A stretch of DNA of 8,810 nucleotides from Candidatus Uhrbacteria bacterium (GTDB taxonomy: Bacteria; Patescibacteriota; Patescibacteriia; UBA9934; GWF2-40-263): positions 1 to 8,810 of the forward strand of contig DOJV01000032.1 of assembly GCA_003511125.1 (NCBI GenBank), in the 5' to 3' direction. How positions within the stretch are numbered: the stretch's first letter is position 1; each line of letters opens with the position of its first letter. The notes under the pieces are model-generated. The model saw nothing but the letters and a program-made list of their open reading frames with translations, made no database searches and was not told the DNA's origin. Made by a program: the position numbers and the translations under genes. Below, one piece after another: positions 7,021 to 8,810 of this stretch.

Positions 7021-7680
7021 CTATTTAAGTCCATTCCGAATATCTTCAATTTGCGCTTTTTCTGTTTGAGCTTGCTTTCCAAATTTCTTTTTCCAATCTC
7101 CAGCAAATTTATGAACAACTTGATGAATAGCACCAACAGAGTTAATACCGTCCAACGCTTGACCTACTAGCCATTTTGCAAAATTTTCTGAGTCCTCTCC
7201 ATTAAAATCCTTTCCCGTATTTACTCCAACATCAAATCCATGACTTCTAAAAGTATCAACTACCTTTTGCTTATCGAATGAAACACCAATATGGTCACTT
7301 GCATCTTGAAAATCCACAATCCAATCAACCACAGCTTCCAAATTACTGAAATCAAGTGAATCTAATTGAGTAACCAACTGTTCGGCTTTTTCTTGAAGTG
7401 CAGTCTTGCGTGATTCGGCTTCCTCAGCAGCTTTTATACCTTCAGGTGATTTTCTATATTCTTCTGCTCTACGATCACTTTCCTGCGAATAAAATGACAC
7501 GAGATCTTCAGCAGTAACAGATTCCTCAGACGATACATGCAAGGTGATACCGTTAAAATCACCTTCTACATCAACACTATCAGCTTTTGCACGATCTATT
7601 AGTTGTTGGGCAAATTGCTGGACATGCTGACCGGGCATTGCTTCGAGCCTTTGCGGCTCATTAGATAATCTTTCAGACAT
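7021..7680 (-). CDS. Hypothetical protein, cassette-borne, 219 residues
   Basis: I do not recognise a named family. The protein is acidic, charged and soluble, with no signal peptide, membrane segment or cysteine. Residues 1-60 contain QHVQQFAQQLIDRAKADSVD and a short beta-like stretch (GITLHVS). Residues about 65-105 (FYSQESDRRAEEYRKSPEG onward) are likely helical or coiled coil. The C-terminal half (residues about 105-205, including VVDWIVDFQDASDHIGVSFD, FAKWLVGQALDGINSVGAIH and HKFAGDWKKKFG) looks like a compact conserved domain and, from memory only, resembles hypothetical proteins of CPR and phage-related genomes. The ATG at 7678-7680 lacks a Shine-Dalgarno. It has its own promoter and terminator and is oriented opposite to the Fic gene, which is less common for integron cassettes. 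Its codon and base use is more AT-rich than dus. Confidence 0.85.
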   Translation of the reverse strand: MSERLSNEPQRLEAMPGQHVQQFAQQLIDRAKADSVDVEGDFNGITLHVSSEESVTAEDLVSFYSQESDRRAEEYRKSPEGIKAAEEAESRKTALQEKAEQLVTQLDSLDFSNLEAVVDWIVDFQDASDHIGVSFDKQKVVDTFRSHGFDVGVNTGKDFNGEDSENFAKWLVGQALDGINSVGAIHQVVHKFAGDWKKKFGKQAQTEKAQIEDIRNGLK

Positions 7681-7718
7681 AATGATAAAAGTTAATAATT
7701 AAAAACATTGACACTATG

Positions 7719-7748
7719 ATATTACCACATAACAATAGCAGGAGTCAA
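7719..7748 (-). promoter_or_regulatory. Promoter of the leftward cassette gene
   Basis: On the minus strand -35 TTGACT (7743-7748) and -10 TAATAT (7719-7724) are 18 bp apart. The predicted leader to the ATG at 7680 is about 30 nt. The spacer contains GTTATGTG (7726-7733), identical to the attC-like core octamer, so a recombination core or a DNA-binding protein could act directly on this promoter. Confidence 0.65.
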
Positions 7749-7790
7749 GCAATTTACGAATTTTCCTCAAGCAGGAGCAAAAAGGTGTTT

Positions 7791-7833
7791 GAGGGAGGGG
7801 CAATTCACCCCCAGCCCCTCTTGCCCCTTCCCC
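7791..7833 (-). other. G-quadruplex motif with alternative hairpin
   Basis: The minus strand has four G-runs of four or five (at 7830-7833, 7824-7827, 7815-7818, 7808-7812) with loops of 2, 5 and 2 bases, a textbook intramolecular G4 pattern. The right two-thirds can instead pair with GAGGGAGGGG on the plus strand (7791-7800). It lies about 45-85 bp upstream of the cassette gene promoter and outside its predicted transcript, between the promoter and leader copy B. Confidence 0.6.
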
Positions 7834-7838
7834 AAACA

Positions 7839-7913
7839 AAATCAAATTTGTTCTTAATTATAGAAAAGCAGTTTTCTTTCAGAAAACAAAAGAAAAAGTA
7901 TACATCACATAAC
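7839..7913 (-). repeat. Conserved leader block, copy B (inverted)
   Basis: Read on the minus strand from the left core of the attC-like site: GTTATGTGA, TATACTTTTTCTTTT, a hairpin GTTTTC-TGAAA-GAAAAC, GCTTTTCTATAAT and GAACAAATTTGATTT. Apart from the hairpin, the flanking elements match copy A almost base for base. With copy A facing it at 6831-6900, the first cassette is bounded by long terminal inverted repeats. Confidence 0.65.
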
Positions 7914-8034
7914 ACTGCGTATGCGGCTACGGCTTGCTCCGTACCTCCGCAAGCCTCCACCCATATTTGCCAGTGGTAAGCACTTCGTGCAATTATACCA
8001 CTGGCAAACATCGCATACGCAGGAACGTTATGTG
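7906..8034 (+). other. attC: attC-like site 1 (integron cassette recombination site)
   Basis: The left core CACATAAC (7906-7913) mirrors the right core GTTATGTG (8027-8034). Inside them, CTGCGTATGCG (7915-7925) pairs perfectly with CGCATACGCAG (8012-8022). Between core and arm there is one base on the left (A) and four on the right (GAAC), the asymmetry expected of bottom-strand attC recognition. The central part holds further hairpins, including GGCTTGC/GCAAGCC and TTTGCCAGTGGTA/TACCACTGGCAAA with an inner GCAC-TTC-GTGC. The length of about 130 nt is within the attC range. The core GTTATGT departs from GTTRRRY by one base. Cleavage would be expected between G8027 and T8028 (from knowledge of the family). 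Confidence 0.75.
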
Positions 8035-8144
8035 ACATGCTGAAACAAAAAACAGCACGTCACATAACAGCGTGTATGCGGTTACGCTCCATGCCGTCGC
8101 TTCACCCAAATCCCGCAGGGCAGGACTTCGCATACACGCGGACG
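8028..8144 (+). mobile_element. Gene-less mini-cassette (about 117 bp)
   Basis: Between the predicted cleavage points of the two attC-like sites there is no room for a gene. The 8027-8068 stretch is itself palindromic: GTTATGTGAC and TGCTG pair with CAGCA and GTCACATAAC around an A-rich loop, with one A/C mismatch. The unit therefore amounts to an attC-like site plus about 25 bp. Confidence 0.55.
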
Positions 8145-8150
8145 TTAGCT
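8061..8150 (+). other. attC: attC-like site 2
   Basis: The left core CACATAAC (8061-8068) and the right core GTTAGCT (8144-8150) flank GCGTGTATGCG (8070-8080), which pairs perfectly with CGCATACACGC (8129-8139). The unpaired bases are A on the left and GGAC on the right, the same geometry as site 1 with a different central region and different arm bases. The two sites thus share architecture rather than plain identity, as attC sites do. The predicted cut is G8144/T8145. Confidence 0.75.
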
Positions 8151-8213
8151 GAAATATTCCTTTTCTTTTTTGGGCTATCGCCCAATTGTTTTAAAAAATT
8201 TAAAATTTCTTTT
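8144..8213 (+). repeat. Conserved leader block, copy C
   Basis: A divergent copy: GTTAGCTGAAATAT, TTTTCTTTT, a hairpin GGGC-TATC-GCCC at the same place, then AAATTT and ATTTCTTTTT. It begins the third cassette and lies about 90 bp ahead of the Fic gene. Confidence 0.5.
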
Positions 8214-8224
8214 TCATTAATTAA

Positions 8225-8270
8225 AGAGGGGTATAAGGTGTTTTCTCCGCTCCGCTACGAAAACGAATTT
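8225..8270 (+). repeat. Second conserved block, copy 2, ahead of the Fic gene
   Basis: AGAGGGGTATAAGGTGTTTTC, a 13-nt loop and GAAAACGAATTTATT. The arms match those at 6910-6956 exactly while the loop differs. It ends about 36 bp before the Fic start codon, so it is likely within the mRNA leader. Confidence 0.6.
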
Positions 8271-8305
8271 ATTGATTAAAAAATACAATAAGACTAATCA
8301 AATAT

Positions 8306-8810
8306 ATGGAAAAATTTAGAGGTTTTGAGACACAAAATCAAGAAGCAACAGAAAATCGCGAGCGACGCGCCGAGGTGCTTTTAAGATTTTTAAATACTGC
8401 AAAAAATATTGAGCCGTTTCACGGCGAAAAATTTGAAGCGATTTTTTCTAACGAAGAACATAAGCGTGATTTTATTGAAAATTTAAGTGTGGAAGAATTT
8501 TCACAACTTCTTAACGGCTTGAATGGGGTTTTACGAGATAAGAAAAAAGAAAATTGGAAAATGGACGGGGAAACAGTGGCGCTTGAAAGTATGTTTATGG
8601 GAACTGGTTATGTCCCGCCTAGACAAGAAGACAAACCAGATCTTTTAGCTGAGGTTTTAGAAACAGCAAAAACAATGAGTCAGGAAGGCAAAAACATGGA
8701 AGATATTGCCATGCTTGTGTCTTCGTCGCTAAATGCAATACATCCATATTTAGACGCAAATGGTAGAACAAGCAGAATGATTTATCTACTACTTAGATCC
8801 TGCGTGAAGC
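8306..8810 (+). CDS. Fic-domain protein (AMP- or nucleotidyl-transferase type), 3' end cut by window
   Basis: The 168 visible residues begin with a charged helical N-terminus (MEKFRGFETQNQEATENRER). A segment GTGYVPPRQEDKPDLL follows, matching the substrate-binding flap of Fic proteins. The signature HPYLDANGRTSR sits at about 146-157, with catalytic His146, the Mg-binding Asp150, and Asn152, Arg154 and Arg157. Fic proteins transfer AMP or another nucleotide moiety to a hydroxyl of a target protein and often act as toxins, effectors or stress regulators. The usual Gly before Asn is Ala here, as in Doc, but the following GRTSR is of the AMPylating type. No inhibitory (S/T)xxxE(G/N) helix is evident in the visible part, and no antitoxin gene is seen upstream. 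The start ATG at 8306-8308 has no Shine-Dalgarno. It is the cargo of the third cassette, with two conserved leader blocks upstream. Confidence 0.88.
   Translation, partial: MEKFRGFETQNQEATENRERRAEVLLRFLNTAKNIEPFHGEKFEAIFSNEEHKRDFIENLSVEEFSQLLNGLNGVLRDKKKENWKMDGETVALESMFMGTGYVPPRQEDKPDLLAEVLETAKTMSQEGKNMEDIAMLVSSSLNAIHPYLDANGRTSRMIYLLLRSCVK

Noticed and set aside
6787..8150. CRISPR array
   Set aside because: The repeated cores are inverted, irregularly spaced and embedded in long variable hairpins; there are no uniform direct repeats with spacers and no cas genes.
7716..8279. Plus-strand ORFs of 87 and 80 codons over the hairpin region
   Set aside because: They run through the G4 region and both attC-like sites, are low complexity or structure-driven, and have no plausible initiation context.

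Overview
The window looks like a chromosomal segment of a reduced-genome bacterium, most likely a member of the Patescibacteria/CPR. This is inference, drawn from AT-leaning DNA, very short intergenic spaces, starts without Shine-Dalgarno sites, sigma70-type (not Bacteroidetes-type) promoters, a giant divergent multidomain protein and a lineage-restricted hypothetical gene. No rRNA or ribosomal-protein marker is present to fix the taxonomy.

Positions 1-6685 look like ordinary chromosome. A tRNA-dihydrouridine synthase (dus) runs leftward off the window edge. It is followed by a spacer with inverted repeats and by a structurally odd tRNA gene with an encoded CCA end and a terminator hairpin. 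A 1476-residue rightward gene comes next; it has an M48-like zinc-peptidase motif near its N-terminus and an ABC1/UbiB-like kinase motif set near its C-terminus. Converging on it is a 272-residue tyrosine recombinase of XerC/XerD/XerA type.

From about 6690 to the right end the DNA changes character and resembles an integron-type cassette array. It holds a 22-bp perfect hairpin and two attC-like folded sites (7906-8034 and 8061-8150). These share the core CACATAAC/GTTA, an identical 11-bp arm architecture and the same asymmetric unpaired bases. One cassette carries a leftward gene of unknown function with its own promoter and terminator. A second is about 117 bp and has no gene. The third carries a Fic-domain protein cut by the window end. 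A conserved AT-rich leader block follows the core in three places, once in inverted orientation.

Working model (inference): the recombinase next to the array, or another one in the genome, mobilises these cassettes through folded single-strand attC-like sites. The recombinase lacks the extra domain of canonical integron integrases, so this would be either an unusual integron or a cluster of attC sites that lies beside an unrelated Xer-type enzyme. The Fic protein and the unknown gene are typical accessory cargo.
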